Origin: Rhynchosporium graminicola | Taxonomy: Eukaryota; Ascomycota; Leotiomycetes; Helotiales; Ploettnerulaceae | Direction of reading: 5' to 3' | NCBI GenBank assembly: GCA_900074885.1 | Contig: FJUW01000061.1 | Span: 148,735 to 212,734 of the forward strand | Length of the DNA: 64,000 nucleotides | Shown: positions 12,715 through 24,699 of the stretch, piece after piece | Numbering within the stretch: the stretch's first letter is position 1 | How the letters are laid out: every line of letters begins with the position of its first letter | The notes under the pieces: generated by a model | Told to the model about the DNA's origin: nothing | The model's input: the letters and a program-made list of their open reading frames with translations, nothing else | Database searches by the model: none | Program-made: the position numbers and the translations under genes

Positions 12715-14516
12715 ATGACCGTCAATGATGATACGGCGGAGGAGTCTAAACATACCGATGCTGTCGATACTACTCCCAGCTCAGCCCTCATCGAAAATGC
12801 TGCTGTCGGATCAGACTTGGAGCATGAACTTTCTCCATGGGCCGCAATGAAAGCATATCCAATGGCCGTCTTTTGGTGTCTCATGGTGTCCATGTGTGTA
12901 GTCATGGTTCGTAGCCACTACAATCCTCCACTTTACAAATCTCTAAAAGTCTTCAGGAAGGGTATGACTTGATTCTAATTGGAAACTTCTACGCCTATCC
13001 AGCATTTGCAAAAAAGTACGGACGATTCATCCCCGAGACAGGAAACTACCAACTCACCGCACAGTGGCAAGTGGCGCTCGGGAACGCCTCTGGAATAGGA
13101 GCATTCTTCGGCGTGCTTGCAAATGGTTACTTGGTAGATATTTTTGGAAAGAAGAAACTCTTGCTGTATTCTCTCCTGGTACTTTCATGCTTCATTACCA
13201 TGACTTTCAACGCGGACACGAAAGTCATTTTATTGCTGGGAGAGATGTTGTGCGGCCTTCCGTGGGGAGTATTTGCTACCACGGCTCCAGCATATGCATC
13301 TGAGGTGCTTCCATTGTCATTACGAGTTTACATGACATCGTACACAAATATGTAAGCTCCAACGAGTCTCGTGAAAGTCTCCCATGAAATTGCTTTCATG
13401 GAATCGGAAAAAAACCCGACACTGACAGAAACAGGTGCTTCATCATGGGTCAGCTCATCGCCGCTAGCGTCTTATCCTCTCTGAGTACCCGAGACGACCA
13501 ATGGGCCTATCGCATACCATTTGCACTTCAATGGGCTTGGCCAGCGGTGCTCTTCCCCATACTACTTTTCGCACCTGAAAGTCCATGGCATCTAGTCCGA
13601 CATGGCAAGCTTGAAGAAGCCGAAAAGTCTCTCTGTCGTCTAGTGAGAAAATCGGCGAACATCGATCCAAAGAAGACGCTCGCTTACATTGTCCACACCA
13701 ACAACCTCGAGCGTGAAATACAGTCGGGAACTTCGTATCTCGACTGCTTCAAAGGTGTCGATCTGAGGCGAACGGAGATTGCTTGTATGGCATTCGCTGG
13801 CCAAGTATTGGCTGGATTGCTGTTTGCATACAACTCGACGTATTTCTTCCAACAGATTGGATTAGGGACTAAAGCTACGTATCACATGAATGTCGGCGGT
13901 ACGGGGATGGCTTTGGCAGCAACGCTCATGTAAGTCATTCACATTAAGGGCCTAGGCCAGTCCTAACAGACAATCTAGCTCATGGTTTGCTATAATGCCG
14001 TACGTTGGTCGGAGAACGAACTACCTGTGGGGAATGGGAGCATTGACAATTATCTTGTTCCTCATCGGCTTTTTGAACATAAAAGCTGGAGACCACTCGA
14101 TTATCATCACTCAAGCCGCTCTGACCTTGATATGGACCTTTATTTTCCAGCTCTCCGTAGGTCAGCTCGGGTGGGCTTTACCAGCTGAAATAGGATCTAC
14201 GAGATTGCGTCAGAAAACGATCTGTCTCGCTCGTGACGCCTATTACATCATTAATTTCGTCGCCAAAACACTCGAGCCATATTTCCTGAACCCGCGAGAG
14301 TGGAATCTAAAAGGGTACACTGGATTTGTGTGGGGCGGGACGGCACTTTTGACATTGATCTGGGCATATCTCAGATTGCCAGAAACAAAGGATCGTACTT
14401 TTGGTGAGATCGATATCTTGTTTGCCAACAAGGTGCCTGCCAGGAAGTTCGCTAAGTTTAATACTGATTTGTACAATGGGAATGCGCCGGTCGTTGAGGA
14501 GAACAAGGTTGGATAG
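12715..14516 (+). CDS. MFS sugar porter, maltose/alpha-glucoside permease type
   Basis: Plasma-membrane sugar:H+ symporter of the major facilitator superfamily, closest in style to fungal MAL-type alpha-glucoside permeases. Exons 12715-12906, 12957-13351, 13435-13929 and 13979-14516 give 539 residues, the usual length. Hallmarks: GYLVDIFGKKK between TM2 and TM3 (G-x3-D-x2-G-K-K), PESPWHL before the central loop, and PETKDRTFGEID near the C-terminus (PETK-x-RT-x2-E-ID). The start at 12715 has A at -3; another in-frame ATG at 12694 has a weak context. An acidic N-terminal tail of about 45 residues precedes TM1. All introns are 49-83 bp GT-AG with consistent phase. No regulator is adjacent on the left; a Zn2Cys6 gene lies 2.6 kb to the right. 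Confidence 0.9.
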
Positions 14517-16507
14517 CCATTGCCTCAACGTACCTATAGAAGAATTCAGTAGAAATTTGCGAAAGTGTGACTGGGGGCTAACGTTTTGATGTGTTCTACC
14601 TAGGTATACAACAGTACCTATTATACGTGCGATTCTTAACCTTACTGATCCCCGCGATTTTGGTCGCTTTTGCGGCTTTTGGTCAAATTCTTTTAATCGC
14701 CATTAAACACTACACGTCCACCGCATCTCTAGATAATAATATGTACATGTTAAATTAATCAACAGGTATCAAATTTTCTATTCCTGAGAGGAATTTTGTA
14801 GTATAGCGTTATTCGGTCGTATAGTATTTAATTCTAAAATCCATATATATATTAACGGGGCTAGCATTAAGCCTTGGCAAGCTAAATGTCCAATACACCT
14901 GTGCGCCGATATAACTTAGTCCTTGATAAAATTCGAGCTTTATTTAATTAAAAAAAATTATTTAACTGCTAGGAAAGTGATGGTCTATATTAGTATTATA
15001 TTATTATTACATAGTTTACCATCGTCGCGCCGTTGGCAACTCCTTACATGATGGCAAGTTTGAAGTGAACCTCGTGCCAGTCCTCCCGGGGTTAACTCTG
15101 ATCAACTTGCAACACGTAGTGATATGGGGACAGCTGACTAAGCGCACTTGTTTTTTGGTGCTCTGTGTGGCATGTCCATGTCCTACTCAGACGACGGGAC
15201 ATTTGGTGCGCCTAGTCAGTTTTCCCATGTTACTACGTGAGGCACCACCGTATGTGGGGTCATGTGATTCACTTCAAACGTTGAATAATCCAAAGGACGG
15301 TGACCACGGCACGATAATATATGGCATGAGCAGTCTGCAGCTATGCAGGGGGAATGAAGGAGACTGTGTTGGTGATTGAGACACATCTGTTGGTGACGGA
15401 AATCATGGATGTGCAGGGAGCCTAACTTCCAAGTTCCGTTGCAAAGGTGGATTTTTCTCTCGAAATGAGGCTATATCAAGACAGTCTTGCATATACGAGA
15501 TGTTGAATATGAGCTGCAGCATACCTCTCTCAGAATTCAGCTACATACAGTGAGTGGCACATAGGCTCACTTTGATTCTCGGTCGAGTAAGCCTCCCGCT
15601 GTTGTCGCCGCCATGCCATGCTACATGACTTTCTAATCATCAACCAAAATAATTTGGAAATACCAGAATAGCCCTGAAGAATACAAGAGTACTTTGGTAC
15701 TACTTCTATAGCATTCACTAGCTCTGGTGGTTGTGTTTTGATAGCGAAAGGCTCGCTACTTGCTTGACAAGAGACAATACCTTACCGCTGTACATATATT
15801 AAGTCCTGCAGCTGCTACCTTAAATAATTGAATAGACCGGTAGGACAGTGCACATGTATGCTTCAAAGTGGTAGCTGACTGCGAGCTTACCCTGCAAGTA
15901 AGTCATTGTCATTTCAGGCTGATTCTGCTCGTCCAAAGAAACGATAGTGTCGGGCGTTTCATCATATGGTGTCACTTATCATTCGAAATGGGATTGTATA
16001 GTAGTTCAGCATGGGTGGAAGGCAATCCTCCCTCGCGTTCCGAACACGGGCTAGTAGATCACAATGCCTATATAGCACTGAACTCGCATCTTAGGCTCGT
16101 TATTGATTCTTCCTCAATTTAGCTTTATGATTTCCTAGTTCGGCTTTTGATTATCTTTTTTTTTGGTTTTTTTTTTGGGTTTTTCTACATAAGAAAGGTC
16201 ATAATTAACGAATCCGATACTTTCTTCTATACGATTCAGGGCTCTGCGATACTACTACATCAAGATTCGATTGACTATTGGCCTGTAATCTTAGATAGCT
16301 CATTCATACGCCGGATATTGGGATAAATGAGCTAAGAATAGAAGACTTAGGCCTAAACTTAGATTATGATATTCTTATTTTATACTTTGTGGAAAGAAGT
16401 CGGAGTATAAGCTAACTCCCTTACATCATAGCTCTCTACCCTCTTTAAACTGCTGACAAGTACTCTGCTCAACCTGACCAAGAGAAGCATTATCAGAAGA
16501 TATTCTT
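14517..16507. other. Intergenic, no gene seen
   Basis: About 2 kb. The part at 14730-15010 is A+T-rich with relic character. A 14-bp inverted repeat (GTTTGAAGTGAACC, 13 of 14 matching) pairs 15058-15071 with 15266-15279 and could bound a short mobile fragment, but no target duplication is visible. Poly-T runs lie at 16155-16185. The 104-codon frame at 15065-15379 shows no family features. Confidence 0.35.
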
Positions 16508-16922
16508 TAGGCTGCGACATGGGTTCTGGAGTTTTTCGAAAAACCCACCCATAGGTACCCTACAGGCCCTATAGGTGGGTTTTCCAAGAAATGTAAAACC
16601 TATGGGTAGGTTGATACTAGAGAAAACCTATGATTATTTCACAGGTGCTTATAGGTTTTCTGGTCTTTATAACTCGTATATCTTTCGCATATTTTCATAA
16701 TAATACAGATGTATAAATAACTAGAGTTGTCTGTATTAAAATGAAAATATATGACAGATATACGAGTTCTAAAGACTAGAAAACCTGTAGATTTTAGCTA
16801 CACCTATAACCTATGGGTAGGATACCTATGGGTAGGGTAGAAAAATCTCTCTAAAACCCATGGCGCGTATGGGTGGGTTTTATTTTAGGCTTAACACCCG
16901 TGGTATCGCATGCCGCAGCCTA
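16508..16922. mobile_element. 415-bp palindromic hAT-type MITE
   Basis: The element starts TAGGCTGCGACATG and ends CATGCCGCAGCCTA (terminal inverted repeats, one mismatch in 14). It is flanked on both sides by the identical 8-bp ATATTCTT (16500-16507 and 16923-16930). An 8-bp duplication and a TAG/CAG-type terminus are hAT hallmarks. Most of the interior is itself an imperfect palindrome: two arms of about 60 bp around 16655-16715 and 16733-16793 are inverse complements, and AACCTATGGGTAGG / CCCACCCATAGG motifs recur on both sides. It has no coding capacity, so it would need a transposase from elsewhere. Confidence 0.8.
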
Positions 16923-17076
16923 ATATTCTTTAGAGTAGGGAACTTAGACTCCTAGGCATCATTTGGAACATGTAACTTTTCAAGTGGCTGGTGGATTTAG
17001 AATATATTATGGTAGAAACTGTACTATCAGACTCTTCTGACATCGTCTAATTAGGGTGTCCATTCCTCGGAATTCC

Positions 17077-19055
17077 TCACGCATACGATTCCCTAATCGG
17101 AAGATCCATGTCTCTAAAACTACCTCCTAGCCATCTTTGTACCGCAAGAAATCTTCGCAAAGTGACCGTAACGGTATCCTCATCCACCAAGGTAATAGCC
17201 ATGATAGCCGCTTGTGTCAAAGCTTTGATGTACTTCCCCTGAGACTTATCTCTAGAAAACGGGCCAATTACTAACAGGATCCAGAGAAAGATACCAGGAA
17301 CTTGCTTCCATCGCAGCGATGGAACTTGCCACATAATGGCCCAGAGCTCTTGCAATATCTCGGGTGTGCATGCCATTGATAGTGGAGTTCTATTAATGAT
17401 TGCTGAGCTGTAAATCATGGCTGTCATCCGACAGGCTTGGTAGAGAAAGTCCCCAGGCGAAGTTGGGTTGCCTGTGGGTAATGAAGCGAGTCTTTGGATG
17501 ATATTGTGGATGTCCATCAAAACTTCCTCCTTCAAGGTCAAAGATGAAGTACTCGAGCTCAAAGCCAAGGCTGCTATGGTCATAGATCTAGCATCGTCGA
17601 GGATTTTTGCGGTTTCGACGTTAATGTGTAGAATGCTAATGGTATCGACGAAAGAAATAAGTGCGTGAAGTATTGGGCTACTGAGCTCGAGAGGAAATGA
17701 CCCGACACTCGGATTCGATTCGTTTTCGCCAATGGAATCCAGCAGTACTTCGCATTCGTAGGTACTCGCGATCTGATAATCAGTCCTGAATGGTCAATGC
17801 ATGATTCTGTGACCTGTTTAAATGCCTCACCTCAAAATCATTTTCCGAAGCAGCCCAAAATTGATATTGTTGAGTCCTCCCCTCGTGTTGACCATGTCTC
17901 GAAGACCTCGCATGTGAGCCATTGTGCTTCTTCGGTCGGAATATATCGACTGAATATATTAGCTTGCGTTCGGGGATATCAGGGAGGTTTATTACCTCGT
18001 TCGACGCAAGGGACATAACCGCAGCTATCGAATCATCACTGACACCATTGCCAGGTCCACTGATGTGCTCGTTGATGAGTGTGATCAGCGTACCCTTTGA
18101 AGACGTTGCATCGACTGAGTTATCAACATCCACGTTGCTCACGACAGCTTGATAATGAGTAGCTGATACGATCGCAACATGGGCTGCTATCGGTGACTGC
18201 ATCATGAATGAAAGCCACTGACTTCTAAAAGCGCCATGGGGGTTCTCTCCGTCTATGCTTGAGATAAAAGGCGAAAGAATCTGGACAACTATTCTACTGT
18301 CAGTCTGAATAGTGAACCCTAGGCGTGCAACTGACAGAACTGGAATAATTGGTGATTCTTCCTCGTAGATGCTATTGGTAAGAGCTCCAAAGGATTGCTC
18401 ACAACTCCGTCGCTATGCAGCTTAATTTCAAGCTTATTCGAGCCTGAGCAATGCTGGCCACGCGGGATCGTAGGCACAACATCCTGATCCGAAGGTTCTT
18501 CATCTTGTAATCCACACGTATCCGGTGTGGCAAACATCAGTGGATCATGATCAAACCCAGCAGACCTTGTCCGGCAAGTCAGGCTCTGAGTTCCCGGTGG
18601 GAGATCCTGAGATATCTGCTCCAATGGACTTCCGAACTCAGGTATTGAAGAAGATTCTGCACCTTCCGACTCAGATTCCTCGATTTTTGTCTCGATAACA
18701 GTCAAGTCAACAATGCTTTCTCTGTACTGTGACAATACCCTGGGACACTTTAGTACTGCTACAACATATCGTTACCCTGTTAGTGGGACTGGGTACACAC
18801 TTGATGCTGTTGTCATAGATACACGGTACTGGTGGGAATCTTCTCGCGCAGTTGTTACACGCTGTGTTTTTTGCTTGATTACACTGACGGGAACCTGTCA
18901 TCAGCGACCTTATTACAGTGATAGATTCCCCAAGTGTACAGTCATACCTTTTGCTTTCGCCTTCTGCACTCTCTGCACGACGTCGAGTGTCGTTGCCGAG
19001 TCCGGATCTCTCTGTTCTGCGAGCTCTCGGGCGTTAGAATTTTTATGATTTCCAT
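17077..19055 (-). CDS. Zn(II)2Cys6 fungal transcription factor
   Basis: Nuclear DNA-binding regulator. Exons on the minus strand: 19055-18948, 18883-18801, 18721-18403, 18304-17831 and 17772-17077, giving 559 residues. The binuclear zinc cluster spans the first intron: CRECRRRKQK in exon 1 and C-x7-C-x2-C-x8-C (ending NNCARRFPPVPCIY) in exon 2, with cysteines at about 27, 30, 37, 45, 48 and 57. A long acidic Ser-rich linker follows, then a fungal-specific factor region with SPIAAHVAIVSATHYQAV (about residue 200) and DDSIAAVMSLASNEVI, of the Fungal_trans_2 / DUF3468 style. The ATG at 19055 has A at -3. The exon 3/4 join (98-bp intron, GTGAGC to TTCAG) is the least certain. Target genes are unknown. 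Confidence 0.82.
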
Positions 19056-20657
19056 GATGGAGATTTGATCCTCGATCTTCCAGAACGGACCGCACGCATA
19101 TTACTTGCCATCTGGTGATGCATCAAGCAGAATTATATATACAGAGTTACACAGAAGGCTGAGTCTGCAATTGATCAGCTCCGGACAAGAATGGCTTAGA
19201 GGGCGGGTACCAACAGCTCAGGCTAACGGAGCGCGCGAAGCCGGACCATTGATTGAAGGAACCTCGGGCACTAATGTGTAGATCAAGGTTACTCACATGC
19301 AATTGAACATTTGGTCGAACATAATGCATGCTGTATTTCCGTCAAGATTTCGCACAATCATTGTACCCTGTGAGACTTGAGATGGGAAAACCATGATGTT
19401 CTCGAAGCTCAAGATGAGACTGCAATATCATAGAGAATGATGTTCTTTGAGATTCAATAGCCTCCAAGCTGCCAGAACTTTAGCCCAACTTCGAGAGGCA
19501 AGCGCTAGTTGAGTGGCTGTACAGTTTGTATCACACTCGTGACTTCCTTCTATGCTCGATCGTAACAAGCTCCAGATGAGGCAGTGTCAAAATTAGTGAG
19601 AGCATCAAGATCGAGAAAGGCGTGAAGATCGAAGAGCAGGTTGGAGAAAGAAAGCTTGTATTCTCGACAATTCGGAGAGTCCACCGCTGGGATGTACACT
19701 TCCATGAGTCCAAATGCCGTAACAGACTTCACTAAGATACCTGTGCCAATTACCAGCAGAAGGTACTTGTTCCATCACAAGACTTCGTCCGAGCTCTCTT
19801 GCTACTCTCAGGGGCTCCAGGTAATCTGGCAGTATTTTGTAAATCCGGCAAGAACTGTACAAAGCTAGCACGTGGTCTCCCGTGATATTTTGTGGAACGT
19901 GACCCTGGGTGACACTCAAGGTCTGCTTGCTTACAGCCTCCGAGCAAACGAGAGCCAGGAAAGACAACAAGAAATCTCTGTATACGAGTGAACTCTCTAC
20001 GCAATAGCATTGAGTAGAGTAACTCTGGAAAAGTTTTACTTCACTCCGTATTCGTAAAGGACATGGCAAGTCGAAGTGGGTCAGACAGTAGATTATGGAG
20101 TACGTATACGATCAGATAGTAGTGCAGACAGGAAATGAACCGTTCGATAAAAACAATCTCGGGATGTTGCTTGAGAAGGCAAGGACACATTGGAATATTG
20201 GTCCGGGCAGGTCTACGCTAAAACGTCCAGTGAGAATCTCGCTAACGAGTCCCCCTTCCAGTACTCCCGAGGTCCGTCCTCTCTTGCGGCTACTACCCAC
20301 CGTGCACAAGTCTTCGCTGGAGCTAGTCGAATCTGAGGAATAGTGATAAAGTCATCTGGCCAGGCTTGTGTTGACAATTCGCTGCACAGGCTCATAAGTC
20401 AGGTGAGAGGTCTGTCTTCCTTGCGGGGTCATGATCGTACCGCGATTATATTCCCATGTCGGGTCGATCCGATAAAGGTGCAGTGAAACACTCGAGATGA
20501 GTGTGATATTTTAGTGATCAGATCATAGAAGACTATGTAGATATATACTGTAGAGCAGTACTGAACGGTTTCAGATTGGAGTGGCCACCCAGAAATTGGC
20601 TAGGGAGGATGAATATATGGTTGAAACAAGGCATGGCCTATGGCAGCCACGTGCGCC
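19056..20657. other. Intergenic with possible relic coding sequence
   Basis: Several overlapping minus-strand frames (19550-20069, 20112-20395) and a plus frame (20095-20343) are open by 60-154 codons. One minus-strand stretch (about 19563-19760) reads LLLVIGTGILVKSVTAFG and then a polar tail, like a membrane segment, but has stops upstream. I recognise no family and do not call a gene. Confidence 0.3.
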
Positions 20658-22023
20658 TCAAGTGGTAGAAATTCCTGGCCAATCTCCATAAATATTAGGA
20701 ATTGTATCGAGAAATTTGATTGAAAGAGAACTTACAAAACCTAGTCCTCTCCTTATTCTTCTTACTCACCACAACCTCGTCCCCGACCTTCAGGATACCG
20801 CCCTCATCCTTCCTGGCTACGAAGCCATATCGTCCAAAGATTGGACTATACTTCATGCCCGGATCCACTCTCCTATCTTTGGACAACAATTTCAATACCT
20901 GCCCATCTCGACCTGTCCCACTCTCCCCCGTCTTGTGATCCACGTTCAGACTCACACACCTCCCACAATTACTAGTCAGAGTGATCTTCAAACCTGCATC
21001 GCCTAGGGCCAACTCGCCCCAGAAGTCTTCTGAATAGGCTCCAGTTCCTCCACTGACGACAATATTCGCGCGGAACTTTTCGAGGTCCATGTCTACATCT
21101 GATGGAAGGCGATTGCTGGCATCAGCAACCGAGTCTTCATTGATGACGAGGTACGGAGCACAATCATTGAACGCGATGACGGGATCGTCATCATTCCTGA
21201 GCATCGGCCCAATACCCGGAAACGTACTGAGGACTTTGATGAGGACGTTGCTGAATTTCGGACCCTGATTCGAAGGTTTACCAGGGAGGTTTCCAAGGAC
21301 AGGACGAGGATTTCCACCCCAGTATACAAACACAACTTTGAATCCAAAACGCTCAGAGAACCAATTACTGTATTTTTCGCCCATATCATACGCTTTTGTA
21401 GGGCTGTTATGCATAACGACGGAGACTTGTTCCTTCTCAAAGGATCTCGGTTCAAGCGGAATTTCCAAAATGTCGGCCTTGTCATCGGACGTAGCGCCTG
21501 GACGGCGGTAGGTGACGGTCAGAGTATCATTGTCTTTGATAGATGTATGGAAAAGACACATGCTGGGGAATGAAGCGATGTGCATGTTCTGAAGCGTTGG
21601 TGGCCATTGTTCATCATCCTTGAGGAGCATGAAGCTACGATCAAGATAGAATCCCTGGCGAGTCAAAACTGCATTTGATACCTGACATCCTCGGAGAGAC
21701 TTGATAGGATAAATCCACAGCTGATCCGAATAAGCAATGGTCGCACAAATGGGAGGCAGAACTCACCTGGCTGATCTTCAAGTGTCTCGTGTCCTGGTAT
21801 GACTGTTAGCTCATGGCGAATATGTCCCGCGAAGATTGGCTACCTTATCGACCATAGTCGTCTTAGTTGATACATCTTGCCCGTTTATGGATTTGAAGGC
21901 CTCTTTGATAGACTTGGCTTCCTCAGCTCTCGATGGTCTAGCATTCTTCGAGTTCGTAAGACTGAAGTATGAGACCAGGCAAAGAACGATCGCTGCGGCA
22001 GCCCATACGAGTCCCATCGTCAA
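20658..22023 (-). CDS. MOSC-domain (mARC-like) protein
   Basis: MOSC proteins bind a molybdenum cofactor or carry sulfur; the mARC branch reduces N-hydroxylated compounds at membranes. Exons on the minus strand: 22023-21844, 21793-21767 (only 27 nt), 21720-20736 and 20683-20658, giving 405 residues. Residues about 3-22 form an N-terminal membrane anchor. The MOSC_N beta-barrel begins IYPIKSLRGCQV and LTRQGFYLDR. The C-terminal MOSC core has NDCAPYLVINEDS, FRANIVV and SNCGRCVSLNVD, the last holding the Cys expected at the cofactor site. The final 26-nt exon yields the usual ending ERTRF-YWPG; reading through that intron gives an atypical tail. The tiny second exon is supported by phase and by the resulting ISQ-LWIYPIKS junction. 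Confidence 0.85.
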
Positions 22024-23604
22024 TCAATTAGTTGGCGATGAAGCTGGAAAGAGATGCACTCGAAGTTAGATTATCTGATGCTCACCCCACGTGTTTCGAA
22101 AGCAAATGGGCAAACTGGTAAGCTTGTCACGTGGTATGTGAGGAGCGGGGTACCTTAGTCTCCGAAAAGAGGAGCTGAGTCGTGTGCCTCGAGCTTGTAC
22201 CTTTGAGAAGCAGACCAGTGTAGAAGCATGTAAGGAAGGAGACATGCAGGTATGGGTCTTGAAACTTGATAGCTTGATAGCCTCGCCAGTAATCCGCGGT
22301 AATGCGGACCAAAATACCCAATCCCTACAACGAGTCCCACCAACATCCGTACCTGAGCTTGGCACAATCATCATCAGGCCATCCCACCCTCAAACTGATT
22401 CTTTACAGTCGGACCTACGTCGTGTTGACTACCAAAAATTGAATCTTTCCTGAAGAGAGGAACATCTAGGGTCCTCAGAACACAGCGAGTGGAACGTAGG
22501 CGTTGGAGCATCACAATTCCCGGAACAGATTTTTATCAGGTCATGTCTCATATCTAGATTCTCTAGGCAGAGATGAATGAAAACTGACTTCTAACCAATT
22601 TTCTGTCCAGGACAAGCTAGATCATACATGGTGTCTGGATACAGAGATACATAGTTGTTGATACACCCCCTCGCTTAAGCTCAGCAAGCTCAGGTCTAAC
22701 AATATATCCAAAAGGCTCATTCATGACTTGCTCTGAACAGGCTTCAAATGAAGCTTCATTTACCAGTACTCGAGACTAACCTTGGAGTTTGGACAATGAA
22801 ACTTGCATTGAGTCTCTGATTTAGAATTAAGGAATGATGTATCGCGCTTTCCGAACCTCAATAGGAGCAGAATTGTAAGAGAGATGAAAGCTCACTCGAT
22901 CCAAGGATTAGATCATGAAAGCGGCAACAATTTTCTTTCATCAAAAATATAATTAATAGCGGATGGAATGTCAAAGAAAGCCCCACGTGAATCACGCACG
23001 AAAATAGGATAGTAATGGCATTCAAGCATATCTGATACGCGATTCGCTTGCTGCGCTGTTCAGCCTCTGTGCCCATAAAACCGATACAACCTATGGCGCT
23101 GCAACCTCTTGTGAGCATCAGCTTCTAGTGATGGAAGTTCGGTAATGAGAAGCCACCTACGACATAGAATTATCTTTTCGAATGCTATGTCAGCAGCTCC
23201 TGCATCTTGCAACATCAATCATGGCTCGGTGGAATACCTTGATTTTTCAAGCTGGAACTAGGAACTCCGAGTTCAGATCTAGGGATTTGATTGTCGTTGA
23301 CCCGATTGGGTCTCCGGCCTATCTACAGTACTTGCATCGCTCGAACCGTCGCTTATTCATCCTATCCAGAAGACCTATGTCAGATGTCTTACGGTGGTAC
23401 AAAGCCAGTGTAGCGCTAACCAAAAATGGCCAATTTTGTCATCCAAATAATACTTGGCTTTCAACCTGTTTGGATAATTCAACGCAAAGTCAAGGAGTGA
23501 AGGGATTCCAAAAACTTTGCTGCTAACGGGTTCAGCAATTCAACCAGATACATAAACACCACATCAACCCCGCCATCTCAACCTCAAGCCCATCAATCAA
23601 ATTC
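22024..23604. other. Intergenic between MOSC and SDR genes
   Basis: Divergent promoter space of 1.6 kb for the MOSC (-) and SDR (+) genes. Overlapping frames at 22066-22453 and 23182-23526 look fortuitous. Nothing else is supported. Confidence 0.35.
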
Positions 23605-24699
23605 ATGAAACTTCTTCTCAGAGCTACACGACTGACATTAAGAAACGTCAGAACCAAACACAATACAATTTCTCCTAAATTCCAGTCAACAGCATCAATC
23701 ATGGCCGAACGCTACATCGAGGCTCACAAGCCCGAGAACCGCAACGGACTGGGTGACGCTCGTCCCACAGCCCTTCAAATCATCTCAGACTACGGCCTCA
23801 CAGGATCCATGACCGACAAAGTCTTCATCGTGACCGGGGCCTCCGCAGGAATCGGCATTGAGACCGGACGAGCCCTCGCCGCCACGGGCGGGAAAGTGCT
23901 CCTCACAGTCCGCAACCTGAAGAAAGGAGAAGAGGCATGCAAATCATTCCTCGAACCCGGTCGTGTTGAGTTGTTGGAGATGGACAACAATTCGCTCGCT
24001 AGTGTTCGGAAGGCAGCGAAGGATTTTTTGAGGAAGAGTGATAGGTTAAATGTTTTGGTCAATAACGCGGGCATTATGGCTGCACCGTGGGCGAGGACTG
24101 AAGATGGGTTCGAGAGCCAGTTTGGGACGAATCATCTTGCGCATTTCTTGTTCTTTAATTTGTTGAAGGATACTTTGATTGCTTCTTCGACGCCGGAGTT
24201 TAACTCGCGTGTTGTCAATGTTGCGTCGATGGGACATCTTCATTGCGATGTGTTTCGTGGAGACTATGGGTTTGAGAAGGAGGAGTATAGCCCTTGGAAG
24301 GGATACGGACAGTCTAAGACAGCCAATATCCATATGGCGAACGAGATCGAGAATCGATTCGGCGCGAAGGGACTTCATGGCTTGTCGCTGCATCCAGGAG
24401 GTATTTGGACTGGTTTGCAGATCCATGTGCCAGAAGATCAACTGGAGCAGTGGAAGAACAATCCTGCATTCAAGAACATCATGAAGAGCCCGGAGCAAGG
24501 AGCGGCGACCTCAGTGTTGGCGGCTGTTGGAAAGGACTTCGAGGGTGTGGGAAGAGTGTACATGGCAGATTGTGCTATTGAGCCTGCGAAGGCTGATGCG
24601 AAGGAAGGTCAGGATGGGTATGCGGCTTGGGCTTTCAATAAGGAAAGTGAGGCAAAGCTATGGGAGGATTCTCTGCAGTTGGTCGGACTAGATCGATAA
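23605..24699 (+). CDS. Short-chain dehydrogenase/reductase
   Basis: NAD(P)-dependent oxidoreductase of the classical SDR superfamily, retinol-dehydrogenase / WW-domain-oxidoreductase style; the substrate is unknown. A single exon of 364 codons. Visible motifs: TGASAGIG nucleotide-binding loop at residues 77-84, NNAG at 153-156, catalytic Ser208 in NVASMG, and Tyr234-x3-Lys238 in YGQSK, followed by HPGGIWTGL. The start at 23605 gives a 32-residue basic, Ser/Thr/Arg-rich leader that could target mitochondria. A second in-frame ATG at 23701 (ATCATGG, strong context) begins MAERYIEAHKP, so two isoforms or a downstream start are possible. The gene stands alone. Confidence 0.9.
   Translation: MKLLLRATRLTLRNVRTKHNTISPKFQSTASIMAERYIEAHKPENRNGLGDARPTALQIISDYGLTGSMTDKVFIVTGASAGIGIETGRALAATGGKVLLTVRNLKKGEEACKSFLEPGRVELLEMDNNSLASVRKAAKDFLRKSDRLNVLVNNAGIMAAPWARTEDGFESQFGTNHLAHFLFFNLLKDTLIASSTPEFNSRVVNVASMGHLHCDVFRGDYGFEKEEYSPWKGYGQSKTANIHMANEIENRFGAKGLHGLSLHPGGIWTGLQIHVPEDQLEQWKNNPAFKNIMKSPEQGAATSVLAAVGKDFEGVGRVYMADCAIEPAKADAKEGQDGYAAWAFNKESEAKLWEDSLQLVGLDR

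Noticed and set aside
19605..20069. 154-codon minus-strand frame
   Set aside because: Two other minus-strand frames are open over the same bases, composition is protein-unlike, and no splice model gives a recognisable product.
22066..22453. Overlapping frames on both strands upstream of the MOSC gene
   Set aside because: Mutually shadowing frames without recognisable features in promoter-like DNA.
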